Shown here one piece after another: positions 23,913 through 36,374 of a stretch of DNA of 64,000 bases. Position numbers and translations under genes: made by a program. Under the pieces are notes generated by a model. It had not been told where the DNA came from, did no database searches, and saw only the letters and a program-made list of their open reading frames with translations. Position 1 is the stretch's first letter. Each line of letters begins with the position of its first letter. Source of the DNA: Acanthaster planci (Eukaryota > Echinodermata > Asteroidea > Valvatida > Acanthasteridae); the NCBI RefSeq assembly GCF_001949145.1, contig NW_019091383.1, positions 986,466 through 1,050,465 of the forward strand. Reading direction: 5' to 3'.

Positions 23913-24352
23913 TGATTCTTTGGTTGCTCTTTTTGAAACTGAAACACCTAAAGGCAATTTTAAGTGAAGGCCAATTTAGTCTCATGACCTTGAACTCCCC
24001 CCCTCCAAGATTACAGGGAAGGTAACCAGACATGTATGCAAGCATGGTTTGGCTAAGTATCTGAAGTGGACGTCACTTTTTTACACAGTAGAAATGAAAA
24101 AGGTGATCATAGCCAGAGTCATTTAACAAATTATGAGTTTCTTGCAGGCCCCGACCTAGGCCTAGTTTAGAAAAACCTTTTTGATGTACAGACTGGAAAA
24201 GCGTTTGCTTTGCCAGGAGTTGTTCAGAACTATAGTTGCTGAGTTGTGAAATGCATGATGTGTACATTCAAAACTATACACCCACAGAGTTATGATACGA
24301 TAAAAAGTTACGATAAGAGTAAAATCAGCAAGCTTGTACAGGTAGGAAAAAA

Positions 24353-25174
24353 NNNNNNNNNNNNNNNNNNNNNNNNNNNNNNNNNNNNNNNNNNNNNNNN
24401 NNNNNNNNNNNNNNNNNNNNNNNNNNNNNNNNNNNNNNNNNNNNNNNNNNNNNNNNNNNNNNNNNNNNNNNNNNNNNNNNNNNNNNNNNNNNNNNNNNNN
24501 NNNNNNNNNNNNNNNNNNNNNNNNNNNNNNNNNNNNNNNNNNNNNNNNNNNNNNNNNNNNNNNNNNNNNNNNNNNNNNNNNNNNNNNNNNNNNNNNNNNN
24601 NNNNNNNNNNNNNNNNNNNNNNNNNNNNNNNNNNNNNNNNNNNNNNNNNNNNNNNNNNNNNNNNNNNNNNNNNNNNNNNNNNNNNNNNNNNNNNNNNNNN
24701 NNNNNNNNNNNNNNNNNNNNNNNNNNNNNNNNNNNNNNNNNNNNNNNNNNNNNNNNNNNNNNNNNNNNNNNNNNNNNNNNNNNNNNNNNNNNNNNNNNNN
24801 NNNNNNNNNNNNNNNNNNNNNNNNNNNNNNNNNNNNNNNNNNNNNNNNNNNNNNNNNNNNNNNNNNNNNNNNNNNNNNNNNNNNNNNNNNNNNNNNNNNN
24901 NNNNNNNNNNNNNNNNNNNNNNNNNNNNNNNNNNNNNNNNNNNNNNNNNNNNNNNNNNNNNNNNNNNNNNNNNNNNNNNNNNNNNNNNNNNNNNNNNNNN
25001 NNNNNNNNNNNNNNNNNNNNNNNNNNNNNNNNNNNNNNNNNNNNNNNNNNNNNNNNNNNNNNNNNNNNNNNNNNNNNNNNNNNNNNNNNNNNNNNNNNNN
25101 NNNNNNNNNNNNNNNNNNNNNNNNNNNNNNNNNNNNNNNNNNNNNNNNNNNNNNNNNNNNNNNNNNNNNNNNNN
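24353..25174. other. assembly gap (822 N)
   Basis: An unbroken run of N. Flanks are single-copy-looking spacer. Open frames that run through it are meaningless. Confidence 0.99.
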
Positions 25175-25736
25175 AGAGGGTATTCGAACATGTGCATATG
25201 GAGTTAGTAATTGCTATACGTGTACATGTACATGTCTGAAAAAGGGAACCAGACTAGACCAGTATCTCTGTTTTTATTTGCATTATAACAAAACCTTCGA
25301 AGAAATGTGAATGCACCCAAAATTAAATCTCAGTCCCTATTTTGCTTAAAAATCTCTTCCAGGGGTATGAATCTGCAGAACAGCTCTCTTGAGACAACAA
25401 ATTGTGTAATGTTTATCATGGGAGGTCAGTTAAGTGTACTGTATATCCGTATGGACGAGTGGTAGGATATGATGCCTTCAAATGCACGCTAAGGTTTAAT
25501 GATTGCTATGTGTATGCATGTAAAACATTGAATTAATCATGTGTCTCAGTTTTTCTTTTCAATCAAATCACAGCTTTAGGTCAACAATGGATTGATTTGT
25601 ACTTGAGCGTGGTTAATTCATCTGTGGAAAATCAACATACAGGAGAGTTTCTTCAGTACAGTTTTCAGAATCAAGAGCACTGCAGGTACATGTACATGTA
25701 TCGGTAGCCAGTGTATTTTGCCAGTGTATTCCGAAA

Positions 25737-28700
25737 ATGGCAGGCACGAGCACACCCCTCACCCAGCTTCAGAAGCTGGCTCGCCGTAGCACAGCCGTCA
25801 GTGTTCGCAACGTGAGCAGGGCCTGTGCGAGCCAAAACAGAAACTCGAAAACAGACCAGCCCAAGGATTTCATTCGGCCCAACAAACTGGCCTATTCGGG
25901 TATGCGGTCGTCATCCGTGGTCCACGATTACAGCCTGGCAAAAGAGAAGTCGCGACCGGTGGTGTCATTCTACAACCAGACTGCAATAGATGCTGCGGCC
26001 ACAAAGGTATGCTTTCAATATATCTTCCTCCAACGATTTCAAATGTAATTGTAAAGGTACATCCATTAGATTTTTTGCCGTCCGCGTGCACACTACCACG
26101 AACTAGTCCCTCGTTTCTTTCGTTGGTTCTTCTAACACTTTTTCTCGACGTGCCCGTCTGTAGTTCCAGCCTTCATTCCGTCTGGGGGAAGGAAAAGTTA
26201 TTTTATTTTGTATTATGTTGTCTTTATTTTGCTTTGGTGTTTTGTGTGATGATAATTACATGGTTTGTTATTGTGTATCTGTCTTGGATGGAAATAAAGT
26301 CAAGATTGATTAAAAAAACTCACACATCCGTACGCACACACACAAAACACACTGTTGTTGCCTGTTGAAAAAAAAATGCACAAATCATACATGTATGTAA
26401 CAGATGATAGATCATGGATAGCAAAGCCATAGACAGAAAGAAGGCCATGCAGAACGACTCAGGTCATATACCTGTTATGCTCAGAAAGTGTGCAGTACGT
26501 ACTTTTTGTGTCCTGAGCATAATATGCATATAACGCACCTCGTTCTACATGTTTGGTCTCCTTTGCTGTCTACCGAAGCGAAGCGTTCTTTGTAGCATGT
26601 TCACAATGTCATGTTAACAATCCCACCGATGCAGGTGTTACCATGGATACATGTACACGTACAGTAAATAGGCTTGTCCAGTCTCATATCTGCAATTGTA
26701 CGCAAAGACATTAAAGTAACTTCTGGGTGTAACCTACACAATGCTTGTTAGTATCTTTTGAATGGAATTTGGAACAGTTTTGGCATTTTTCTGTAAATTG
26801 ATCAGCAAAGTCTTTTTTTACCATGGTTACTCGATTTTATGTTTATTTTCATGTACAGTTTATGTCATTGTGTAACACATTTATCCTTACTTCCCAACAG
26901 TAACTCAGTCCTGACCTCTTCCCCAGTTCCTGTCCCCCCCCCTTAAAGGCAAAGACCCGATCTTTTGTTTCACTCTGTCAAGGAAAAGTTCATTTCTGTC
27001 AAAACAGAAAATACAAAAATCCGTGCTCCTGAGAGATATTTGTTCTCAAATGCTCCATGGTTCAGAAGTTTTTGATCCACTGGAATCCATATAACATTAC
27101 ATGACATGAAAGGCAACGCAGGGCTCATTTTCACCTGTTACTCCTTCCTCTCCTGACTACTGGTACATGCGTAGTTTGAAAGGCCAAACATTTTGTTGTC
27201 AATTGGAATCCCTCCAGGCTCTTGCCCATTTCAAGTGCTTTCCAGTGGGCAGGGTCAATGTACCCATCCTCCAACAGAAGTACACTTTCACATCTCTCCC
27301 TTGTTGCCAGGTCTAACTTTTTGTCTCCAGCCAATGTCTATCAGCTCTAGCCATCCGTTCCATCACTGTGCCCCAAACTCCACCTCACTTTCCTTCCGGC
27401 CTTAAGTCAAGCACCCTCCACCCTCTGTCGGTCCTTCGTCCTCTCTCTAACTTCCTCCAATGGTTCTATGCTCTCCACAGCCATCTGTTCGCCTTACGCC
27501 AGCAACACTGCTCTACACAGGCAAATCACCTGATGGCAATCACCTTCTGGTAACTCAAAGACTTTCATCTGATGAACAATTACTCAATTTTCCAGTCAGG
27601 GGCAGAATTTTTTCATCAAGAGGACTTGAAAATATTGTCATGACTGTGTTTTTTGGCCAGTTTTAATTTGTTATGGTTGCTTGAGCATTTTGCTTTGACA
27701 AACACATCTGATCTTTTGGTTTGTGAGCCATATCTTAGCACCATATCCAAGCCTCCAAGGTCTTCTTAACTTACGAGTGTGCATTTTGTTCTTTGAGTGG
27801 CCATCTGTACTGTCCTGATTGTACAGCATACAGATTCCTCATAGTGTCTGAAACATTTAACCATACCAAAGCAAGTTTCAACCAAAATGTATGAAACCAA
27901 TCTCTAGCTTTACTCATAATGTGCTGCAGTTGTTCATTTCCTGTTTCCTTGGAGTTCCAGTTGTCTGTATACTGATCAGAATTCCTGACTTTCTCGGCCC
28001 AATTTGCAGCGAAGTGCCCAGTACCTGCACAAGGAGTTGCCCGTGCGAGTTGCCCACCGCATCGCCGAGTTCCGAGGCCTTCCTTTCATTGTGGGCTGCA
28101 ATCCGACAATCCTCCAGGTGCATGAGCTCTATATCCGAGCATTCCACATGTTGTCGGAGTTCCCCCAGGTAAGTGGCATCTGGATAAGAATTACTATGTG
28201 TATTTCATTGTATTAGAGAGATTTTAGAGAGCACCTCTAAGGAAAACATGTTTTCTCTGAATTTATCCGTTCAAATAAATATGGCAGCATCCAAATCGAA
28301 CGCAGTGTCATTTGTCTTCAGAGCTCAACTGGAACAAGCTGAAAAGGTTTTTTTCTGTTCATGCCAAGCTGCAAATTCTGAATGTAGATTGCGTCATTCT
28401 GAGAAAACTTATAAAACAAGCGGAACCCTCACCTTGTGTTCGTAACGGATAATTCTCTTGTGCATGCCAAACAATGGCCAAGGGTTTATCCACTATGAAC
28501 ACAGGGCGAGGGTTCCCCTCATTTTCTCTGCTTTCTCAGAATGACCCAATCTACATTCAGCATGTTCAGAATTCGCATCTTGGCATGAACAGGAAAAAGC
28601 CCTTTTTAGCTCGTTATAGTTGCGCTGTGAAAACAATCGGCAGTGCGTTCAATTTGGATATTTCCAATTTATTTGAACAGATAAAATCAGAGTAAACATG

Positions 28701-31700
28701 TTTTCCTTAGAGTTGCTCTTTAAACACTGGCCTCTTTATAACCAAGCAAGGCCCACACTGTAAACTAGGACGTTTCAGAGTTAAAGGAACCATGTACCAG
28801 GACTTTCTTGACTTGATTGCATAAGCACAGTGTATTTGCATGTCCCAATTACTTTCAACCTCTGTTTTCAGAAGTAAAAAAGAGAAATTTCAATATGATG
28901 AATTTTATTGTTGATGAAGATTTCTATATTAATGAGTCAAAGCATTCACAGCCGAACAGAAGTGTCCCCATACCTTTTTTTGCAACATAGATATCATGGT
29001 TTTTAACATTTTCTTGGGGTAGGTTTCAATTATACTTTGCTTTTATGTTACACAGCTTGTTTGGACAACAGCAGTGGCCAATATTTCAAACATTATTATG
29101 TTTTATTTTGGTGCTGTTCTTATGCTCTTTTGACAAGGTGCGCCTTGTAGGATAATATCAAAAGAGCGCCCTCATGCATGTGTTGATGAAAGTACGTGTA
29201 TTGTCTAAGAATTGCAAAAGGACCAGCTTTTCACTTCCAATAAAAACTAGTATTTGATTGCTTCTTTTGCAATGTACAGTACTGAAGTGAGCTGAATACG
29301 TACTGCAGGTTTCCTTTGAAATTGATTTTTTTGCCAGTCGACCAGATTTTTCACAGCGGCAGGATTTTTTTTTACATTGTATATTTAATTTTCTGATGGT
29401 ATCTTTTTTTTCTCCAACACTGTCCGGTAAATTGTATTTGTCAGACAGACTTTCGCCTGATCCATGGTCTAGACTTGCTGATGAATTGCACGCAAACATC
29501 AAACAGAGAAACAAGTGGATTTTTTTTTGTACCCAAGCTCCTGGAGAATATTTTCCGGAGCTGGGGGTTGGCACAGAGGTAATCCACTTAGTGAGTAATT
29601 CCCCCTCCCTCCCTCAGGTCACTGACCGTGACACAGAGCTTCGGTATTGCCGATTGGTGAAGGGGCTTCTTGATGACCACAAAGACATTGTCACCCACCT
29701 AGCAGAGGGCTTCAGGGAATCCAAGAAACACATCAAGGTCAGTTTGCAACGACACCAAGTCATATTTACAATGAGGGAAGGACAAGCATGCTGATGCTTG
29801 ATCAGAAATTTGCAAGGGAAGTTTGTTTTGAAGAGCATATACTTCGGTGAGCTTTAACCACTTCATGCCGGGGCATTTTTCAATGTTGATGATGCTGGGC
29901 CGGCATGACTATCATTTTTTCCGTTTTCAAAACCCTTCAAGAATTCATCATTTCATTTAACGGTCGTTTATAGTGGCACCAAGTAATCTTTAGGCACTAC
30001 TCTAAGTTGACAGGTGACCTTCATNGTGTTGTATAACTGTCTTTTGTTTACGAACCTGGCTCAGTGCACTGCTGACCTCTTTTCAATAGGGGCCACATTA
30101 GCGTGCAGTGGTGCTGTGTGGCTCATCGCTGCGGTGGTGGAGCGCTTTTGTCCCTGGTGGTAATCCGCTTGCTCTCAATGCCTCAACCCTGGTATACGGT
30201 TTCAAAACAAGGCTGAATTATCACCACTTTTGAGAGTGAAAAATGTCGGTAATGCCCAACAGCCTGGTCTTTTGTTCAGAGTACGGTCTTTTGTTACAGG
30301 GCCCTGTTTCCTTTGTCCGAGTTCGGAGACCCCGGCCACGCATATAAACCATACGGCTCTGATTCCGGAGTCCCCGGCAGGAAGTGGTTAATAGTTTGTA
30401 GTCTTTAATATAGTTTCTGGTTACTCTTACAAAATGTTAGGCTGTTCTTAATTTGGCATTGAGTGGACACAGCTTGATGCTTCCATTTTCACCTGAAGCA
30501 ACCTCAGTTGTCATCTCTGCATGCCGTCAGTAGATGGAGAGTTTGTGGACAGACACCGCAACTCCATAGGCTGGACTCGAACCCTGTGCTTTCTTTGCTC
30601 GGTGTATCGGTATTCGTGATCCACACATACACATGTAGAAATCTGTTACAAGGAAGTAGGATCATCAGGCTGTTGTCTCTCTGCGGTATCCTTGACATAA
30701 AATAACTCCGAAATTTCTCTGCTCCCTAGCCAACCCCCCCCCCCCGTGGGACGCCAGTCCTCCATAGATTGCTCCCCTAGCATCATTCATTTTATGCCTT
30801 CCGTTTCTGTCTAGGACGAAAACTTGATCCACCACTTCCTGAACCGGACTCTGACCTCCCGCCTGGGCATCAGGATGTTGGCGGAACACCACCTGAGCCT
30901 CCACCAGGACATGGTTCGTCAAGAAAAAGAAAAAAGAACAAAAATTCTCCATACATACTTGTGACTTTCTATGATGGCTGGCATCTCTAGCAAGCCTTAA
31001 GAATTTCCCGCCACAAGACTTGTCTTAGCTGAATAGGAGACAGATTTTTCAACTGCCTGAACTCAACAGACAAATTTTTACCACTTTGTTTACTTCCTCC
31101 TTGGGTCTCAAACATGGACATGAACTCATCGGTTACTATAGTAACCGTAACCCCATTTCTCTACCTTAACAACTTCATGCATGTAAACTGCTGTGTGTGT
31201 TCTGGTGCGTTGATATGACGGTCGGTATACTTGTGAACAAGTTCCTCTTGATTTGTTCTTATTATGCAGAACGATTTTATTGGAATCATTTGCACCAAAA
31301 TGTCCCTGAGGAAGGTGATTGAAAAGTGGGCAGATTTTGCGAGGTAAGACATGGTGTTGGGCACAGAAAAAAAATAGAGAACTTGGATGTCATGTGTTTG
31401 AAGTAGACGTTTTTAGAAAGTGGTAATAATTATATTAATGTCCTCATGTGACTCCCGAGAGCATGTCACAGACTCTCAAAGAAAAGGTCAATATGAAAAT
31501 GTGAAAATGTCCTCATGTGACTCCCGAGAGCATGTCACAGACTCTCAAAGAAAAGGTCAATATGAAAATGTGAAAATGTCCTCATGTGACTCCCGAGAGC
31601 ATGTCACAGACTCTCAAAGAAAAGGTCAATATGAAAATGTGTTCTCATTTCATGCTGCATTGTAATTTGTCGTCAGTATATTAATCCAACTCATTTGCCG

Positions 31701-34700
31701 GAAATTGAACCCTGTACAAACTGGAGGGTCATTTGACAACCCCTCCCCCACCGTGAAAATTTGGCAACTAGTCCTAAACCGCTGGAAATGTCCAACTGAC
31801 TTTCTTTTCTTTGAAGTCTTACACAACTTTTGACACGGAATCTATGCAACTAATACAAGCGTCTTCAGGTTACATGGCAATTACAAGTCGAAGATTAACC
31901 ACAAACTGTGAACTTTCTGCACGTGTGCGTGTAAATGAATTGAGGTGTTATGCAACCTTGTTGAAATGAAGTCTTTTTCCTATCAAGTTGTATACATGTA
32001 CCTGTATTTTCCTTCGCGTTAATATCCCGTACTGATATCAGAACAATAGAATACATAGAAACTCTAAACAATAAAATTTGATTCGCTCCATATGCTTTTC
32101 TGTTGAGGCATCTCAACCATGTCAGCTAAAAGTCTTTTCAGCTTGAGCAAGCGTAATCCGTGATTTATGGGTAATTCCAGAAATTAGGGGTCCATTTTTT
32201 TTTCTGTGTCCCTGTCACATCAGACATATGATTTTATAAATTCAGAACACGTTCTCTAATTTCCAAAAGTGATGAATTAATGCAAATTACCTGCCAAACA
32301 AATAGTAATAGTTTGAAATCAATTCTGATGATATTTCCATGCCAAATAAGAAAGGTCAGATGTAACAGTGGTCCCAATTTTGGACCCCTGATTTCTGGAA
32401 ATACCGTTATTCTTGAACCTTTCATTTGCCTGTTGGTTTAAAGCAGCAGTTTTTTGGTTTTTTTGGGGGGGTGGGGGTTAAAATACTCAGATCCTCTCAG
32501 GCTTCATCCCTGACACAAAAACCACTTTTAGGCCTAGAGTGTTCAAACTACGTGTAAATGCAAGTACCGATGTCGATGTAACTGGCAACCAGTGGCAAAG
32601 TAAGCCTTGCTGTTAAAGTAAACAACTTGAAAGCCATAGAGGTTAACAATCAGGCAAAGTGCCCGGAGATAAAGCCAAGTAGTGTTAAGAAAAAAAAAAT
32701 CATTGTTAAGAGTTATATCTATGACATTACCCTTGTTTTATTCACGGTATTTTCTGTCTTTGGTATCAGAGAACAGTGTGAAATGAGATATGGTTTTACC
32801 CCAAGAGTACGCATCAACGGGCACACTGGGGCCACTTTCCCATATATCCTACAGCCACTTGACTACATGCTGCCAGAGTTGATTAAGAATGCACTCAGGT
32901 AGGTCTGGTACCCAGTAGCATGTACATATCATGTTGTGATGCAGAGATCCTCTGTGGATGGAGGTCAGACAGTGAAATATGGGCATAATGTGCTAGTGTT
33001 TGAAATGGTTCTGAAATCTCCATACATCCAGATCGGTCACAGAACCCCAATAAAATGGCATCTGTTTGTGAGAACTCGGCTTCATTTCAGGGTGTGGCTG
33101 GCAGAGGAGCGTTTGCCATTATTGGACAGTTTCGGTTTTTTTTTTCACACAGCTCGCTTGGCAAAAGATGGCTTGATTATGCCCCATGTCAGCAGAGATT
33201 TTCCGGATGGAACAATCCCCTTTCATATTTTCCTCTCACATGGCTGTATGTGGCTAATCTATCCAGGTTTGAAGAGGCTTTAAGACAGTCCTTGTGCCCC
33301 AACACGTAACTGTGTGAGGCATTCTCGGAACAGTGCACATGCAGGGAGCTAGTCTCACCAGACCCATAAACATTCTGAAACAGTACACCTCAGCTCCCTC
33401 GGGTTTTACAGCTCAATGCTGCCATTTTGGGCATAAAAAGTTAAGCACAATAGCCATGCCCGCTCTCACAGTTACCCATTTATACTCCAAGTGGAAGGAG
33501 GCAGATCAGGTCAACGCAGTATGCACGCTCGAAATTGCCACTACCTGTCATCTCAAAAGTCTTCCATTAATGCGACAGGTTTTTTCTCATTTTCAAAGGG
33601 CAACTGTTGAGAGTCATCTGGACACGCCGCACAACCTGCCCGATGTGGTGATCACCATCGCAAACAGTGACATGGATTTTGTGATCAGGTAGCTTGGCTC
33701 AGCGCTCTGCCAATGCCGTTCCAGCAGAAGTAGGACAACACTAGTCAAATTCCCTCCCCCCCCCCCGGATTTGGAATTTCAATTATGCATGCAAAACCTC
33801 CATTTGCTTTTATGCACAAAGTGATTGATGGGGCACAGTTTCTGGGTGACGATTGTGTGGAACTCACAGTACACACTTCCACAGCGGGAAATACCAACAA
33901 CGGTTTCATTCATCCATGTAAAGATACCTGCAGTGCAATTCTAGGGTTTGTTAAATATCTCTCTGGGTCTCCATTGAGGGGCCAACTTGTGCCTGGAGTC
34001 TCTAGAGCTTGGGTCAAAGAGACTAGCAAACAAAATGGTGTAAGACCTTGAATGAAATGTGTGGACATTGTTAGTTTCCGGCAAAACACAGGGCTTTTTA
34101 ACAGTCCAACTCGTCGCGTGCCCGGAAGAAGTTCGTAAGCGCTTACGACCTTTTGCCGGGAAGCATAATCGCTGCCAAAAATATATTTCCCAGCTAAAGG
34201 ACACGTGTATGCAATTGTTTTGTTTTCATGAAATATGAAGATTTCTTCGCAAATAGTTCCAAAATAATTTCCCAGGTCGTTTGACAAGATGTTCAAAGGT
34301 TGCTTTTTGCACAGCCTGTGTTGATTTTGTAGTAATTTTTTTTCTGTTTTTACTAAATAAAGAGAGTGTGTTTCTTACGCCCTTTTACCAGGAACATTTT
34401 TTCTACTGTGATCGTGCTTCCAGGCAAAAGGGTGTAAGTGTGCTTACGACCTTTTGCCGGGCGCACGACGAACTTCTACGTCACAACCCTGCAAGGTGCA
34501 AAAACAAGTCAGACAAATTTTTTGGACGATATTATTCTAGCTTAGTGTCCGGTGTGAATGTTATACCAGCCTTTGCCCTTACATCGTCGTACATATTCAC
34601 ATTGTATCCTCAGTGTGGTCTCACAGAGTTGCCAAAAGTCACAGGCTTGTAAAGACATGTGCGCTAGTAAACAGGAAGTTGTGGGTTCAAATCCCACTCA

Positions 34701-35838
34701 GGCAGTAGATTATTTGCGACTCTCAGATTACATCAAGAACATGGTGTGAATATCTGGGCCATGTAGGGGCAGAACCTGGAACAAAAGAGTCAAAGTTTTG
34801 TAACTGCTAGAAGAAAGCATACTTTGATTTTTGCTTGGCAGGAGGGCATTAGATTATTGTGTTTTCCAGACAGTTCATAGTGCAGGAGATAGCTTAACGT
34901 TCTTTTGCCAGGCATGCAGCAGACGACGGGTAACACCTGTAAAACCTTATTTGCGAATGACGTTTTCTTTTTGGGCAGGATATCCGACCGAGGGGGCGGC
35001 ATCTCGCACAGTCACGTCAACAAGGTGTTCCTTTACCACTTTACCACTGCACAGGACAGTGTGGACCCGCGGGTGACAGGAGGCACCTTCGGCGCTCTGA
35101 CGAATACGAACAATGGGCCCACCGCCGGGCCCTTCTGTGGGTAAGTCGCAAGGTTTTTTGCTCAAGCCATCTCAGAACCAAACTCCTGCTCCAAGACACT
35201 TCACAGTAGTGTGGTGGTACCTCCTTGATAGTAAGCAGTGACAACCGTTCTAGTTGGTTGGGGGAGGGGACATCAAGCTTCCCCGCCCTCCCAAACCATT
35301 TTTAACCTTTTAAAAAATCAAACAGAACTGAAAGCACCAACATACACAGATTCTTTGGAATGAAAAGGTCGGACAGAAAAACCAAATCAATTTTTTGGGG
35401 TCAAAACTCCCTATTCTCTGCCCCTCACACACTACCCTAACGGATATTTCACTGGTATCTACGCCTCATTGAATCACACTCTGATGCACAGGAAGTCTGA
35501 CAATTGTCTGTATCATTGATCAGAAATCAACCAGCAAGGTAGTTTCCTATCCCAGTTCTCTTCAAGTGAACTGTTGTCGTTGCTTTGCTTCTTTATCTCT
35601 GATTGATCATTAAAACCAAGTTTTTCCCCCAACAAGCCAAAATCAAGCAAAAACTTTTTTATGAAATGCTGTTTCGATCCTTGACTTTTCCAGGTTTGGT
35701 TTCGGCCTCCCTGTGTCCAAAGCCTATGCGGAGTACTTGGGCGGGTCTCTGGTCTTGCAGACCATGCATGGCTATGGAACCGACCTCTACCTGCGACTCA
35801 GACACATCGACGGCCGGCACGAAAGTTTCCGCATCTGA
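25737..35838 (+). CDS. BCKDK: branched-chain alpha-keto acid dehydrogenase kinase, 10 exons
   Basis: Exons are 25737-26006, 27481-27549, 28010-28168, 29618-29737, 30815-30913, 31270-31343, 32770-32898, 33599-33688, 34979-35140 and 35694-35838; phases fit, giving 438 aa (human about 412). The kinase phosphorylates the E1-alpha subunit of the mitochondrial branched-chain dehydrogenase, shutting off leucine, isoleucine and valine breakdown. The first 40 residues are rich in Arg, Ser and Ala and nearly free of acids, as in a mitochondrial presequence. [14 protein letters not shown] and [20 protein letters not shown] match the N-terminal helical domain. The GHKL ATPase has N-box ELIKNALR (exon 7), G1 box DRGGG (exon 9), YHFTTA, and GFGFGLP (exon 10), ending LRHIDGR-ESFRI as in vertebrate BCKDK. 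This ending and the body separate it from pyruvate dehydrogenase kinases. The short second exon (23 codons) is easy to miss. All catalytic boxes are intact. Confidence 0.97.
26445..26525. repeat. short hairpin in BCKDK intron 1
   Basis: TTATGCTCAG and CTGAGCATAA are exact inverted repeats about 30 bases apart, and flanking AGGTCATAT and ATATAACGCACCT loosely extend the stem. Function unknown. Confidence 0.5.
28228..28719. mobile_element. 492-bp near-complete palindrome (foldback element) in BCKDK intron 3
   Basis: The two halves are reverse complements over almost the whole length. Paired blocks include CTCTAAGGAAAACATGTTT, GTTCAAATAAAT, TGTTCATGCCAAG, GAATGTAGATTG, GTCATTCTGAGAAA and GGAACCCTC. 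The centre is near 28473. No coding capacity. It sits wholly inside the intron, so the pre-mRNA would carry a hairpin with arms of about 240 bases. Confidence 0.85.
29858..30387. mobile_element. 530-bp piggyBac-like MITE in BCKDK intron 4
   Basis: It is flanked on both sides by TTAA (29854-29857 and 30388-30391), the piggyBac target duplication. Ends are CCACTTCATGCCGGGG and, read inward from the right, CCACTTCCTGCCGGGG, 15 of 16 identical. No transposase frame. One N at 30025. Confidence 0.8.
30560..30600 (-). repeat. tRNA-like B-box, SINE relic candidate
   Basis: On the minus strand GGGTTCGAGTCCAGCC fits the RNA polymerase III B-box (GGTTCGAGTCC). No complete tRNA cloverleaf is seen. BCKDK intron 4. 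Confidence 0.3.
31439..31643. repeat. perfect 69-bp tandem repeat, three copies, BCKDK intron 6
   Basis: TCCTCATGTGACTCCCGAGA starts at 31441, 31510 and 31579, and the copies appear identical through TCAATATGAAAATGTG. Because 69 is divisible by three, one frame stays open and repeats a 23-residue unit. It lies inside an intron and shows no splice sites that would join it to BCKDK, so it is not treated as coding. Confidence 0.9.
32170..32405. mobile_element. 236-bp MITE in BCKDK intron 6
   Basis: The left end GGTAATTCCAGAAATTAGGG, followed by GTCCA, pairs with the right end TGGACCCCTGATTTCTGGAA followed by ATACC, about 22 of 25 positions. The AT-rich centre has no frame. Confidence 0.7.
34110..34486. 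mobile_element. inverted-repeat element in BCKDK intron 8
   Basis: The left arm has CTCGTCGCGTGCCCGG, then CGTAAGCGCTTACGACC and TTTTGCCGGGAA. The right arm has TTCCAGGCAAAAGGGTG, TGCTTACGACC and CCGGGCGCACGACGAAC. The arms are about 55 bases. The block CTTACGACCTTTTGCCGGG occurs in direct orientation in both arms because it is itself part of a small palindrome. Confidence 0.65.
34660..34745 (+). repeat. tRNA-derived SINE-like fragment
   Basis: GTGGGTTCAAATCCCAC forms a perfect tRNA T-arm with B-box GGTTCAAATCC at 34684-34694. The rest of a tRNA is not intact. It lies in BCKDK intron 8. Confidence 0.45.
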
Positions 35839-36374
35839 GATACGGAGGCCGGTGTACAAGGAGCAGCCAGGCGGGGCTGCTGAAAAGAGTATTAACCTTG
35901 AAACCTTCCAGTTCCTTCAAAATCCATTGAGCACTTTTTGTGGGATTTTGCAGGATTGAAGAACGCACAGACCAGATGGTATTACTGTCTGTCAATTGGA
36001 TGTCATACAGGGCTTGCGGTTCTCACACATTGAGTGCGAGAATCACACATTTCAAGTTATTCTTATGCTCTTTGGCCCATGTTAGAATTATCACGCTTTA
36101 ACCTATATCACTTCTATGTCCTCTCCCAACTAAGCATTGAAAACATGATTTCTGGACCTGCAAGCATTCTTTCTCTTGAAGAGCAAACAACTTGGATCAA
36201 CTGTCATCATAGCAGCATTGTGTTTTGAGCATTCAGGACTTATACATTAGTGACTGAAATCGGCTTCCAGCACTACGTATGGTTCCGCCTATACTCTCAC
36301 ATAAACGTTGGCAGCCCTGTATGAAGAAAGATGAAGTGCCAAGAATATGGCGTTGGGTTTTTTCACAAGGTGGA

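Larger units (their letters stand above)
16513..25736. other. large intergenic spacer between peroxidase and BCKDK
   Basis: Apart from the peroxidase promoter and the repeats listed separately, I see no supportable gene in these 9 kb. The longest open frame, 22596-23189 on the minus strand (197 codons), has no recognisable domain and overlaps repeat-like sequence. An 822-base gap limits the reading. Confidence 0.5.

Noticed and set aside
23597-24045. Minus-strand frames of 105-144 codons with Thr-Met-Tyr-Thr repeats
   Set aside because: They are translations of the GTACATTGTAGGTGT minisatellite. All three frames stay open because the repeat lacks stops.
24246-25310. Long open frames on both strands (354 and 290 codons)
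   Set aside because: They run through the N gap and exist only because unknown bases contain no stops.
31420-31665. Frame with a 23-residue unit repeated three times
   Set aside because: Intronic tandem repeat with a unit length divisible by three. No splice sites join it to BCKDK and no domain is present. Kept as a repeat and as a finding.
34683-34700. Possible tRNA gene
   Set aside because: Only the T-arm and B-box are intact. Acceptor, D and anticodon arms cannot be formed, so SINE-like fragment is the better call.
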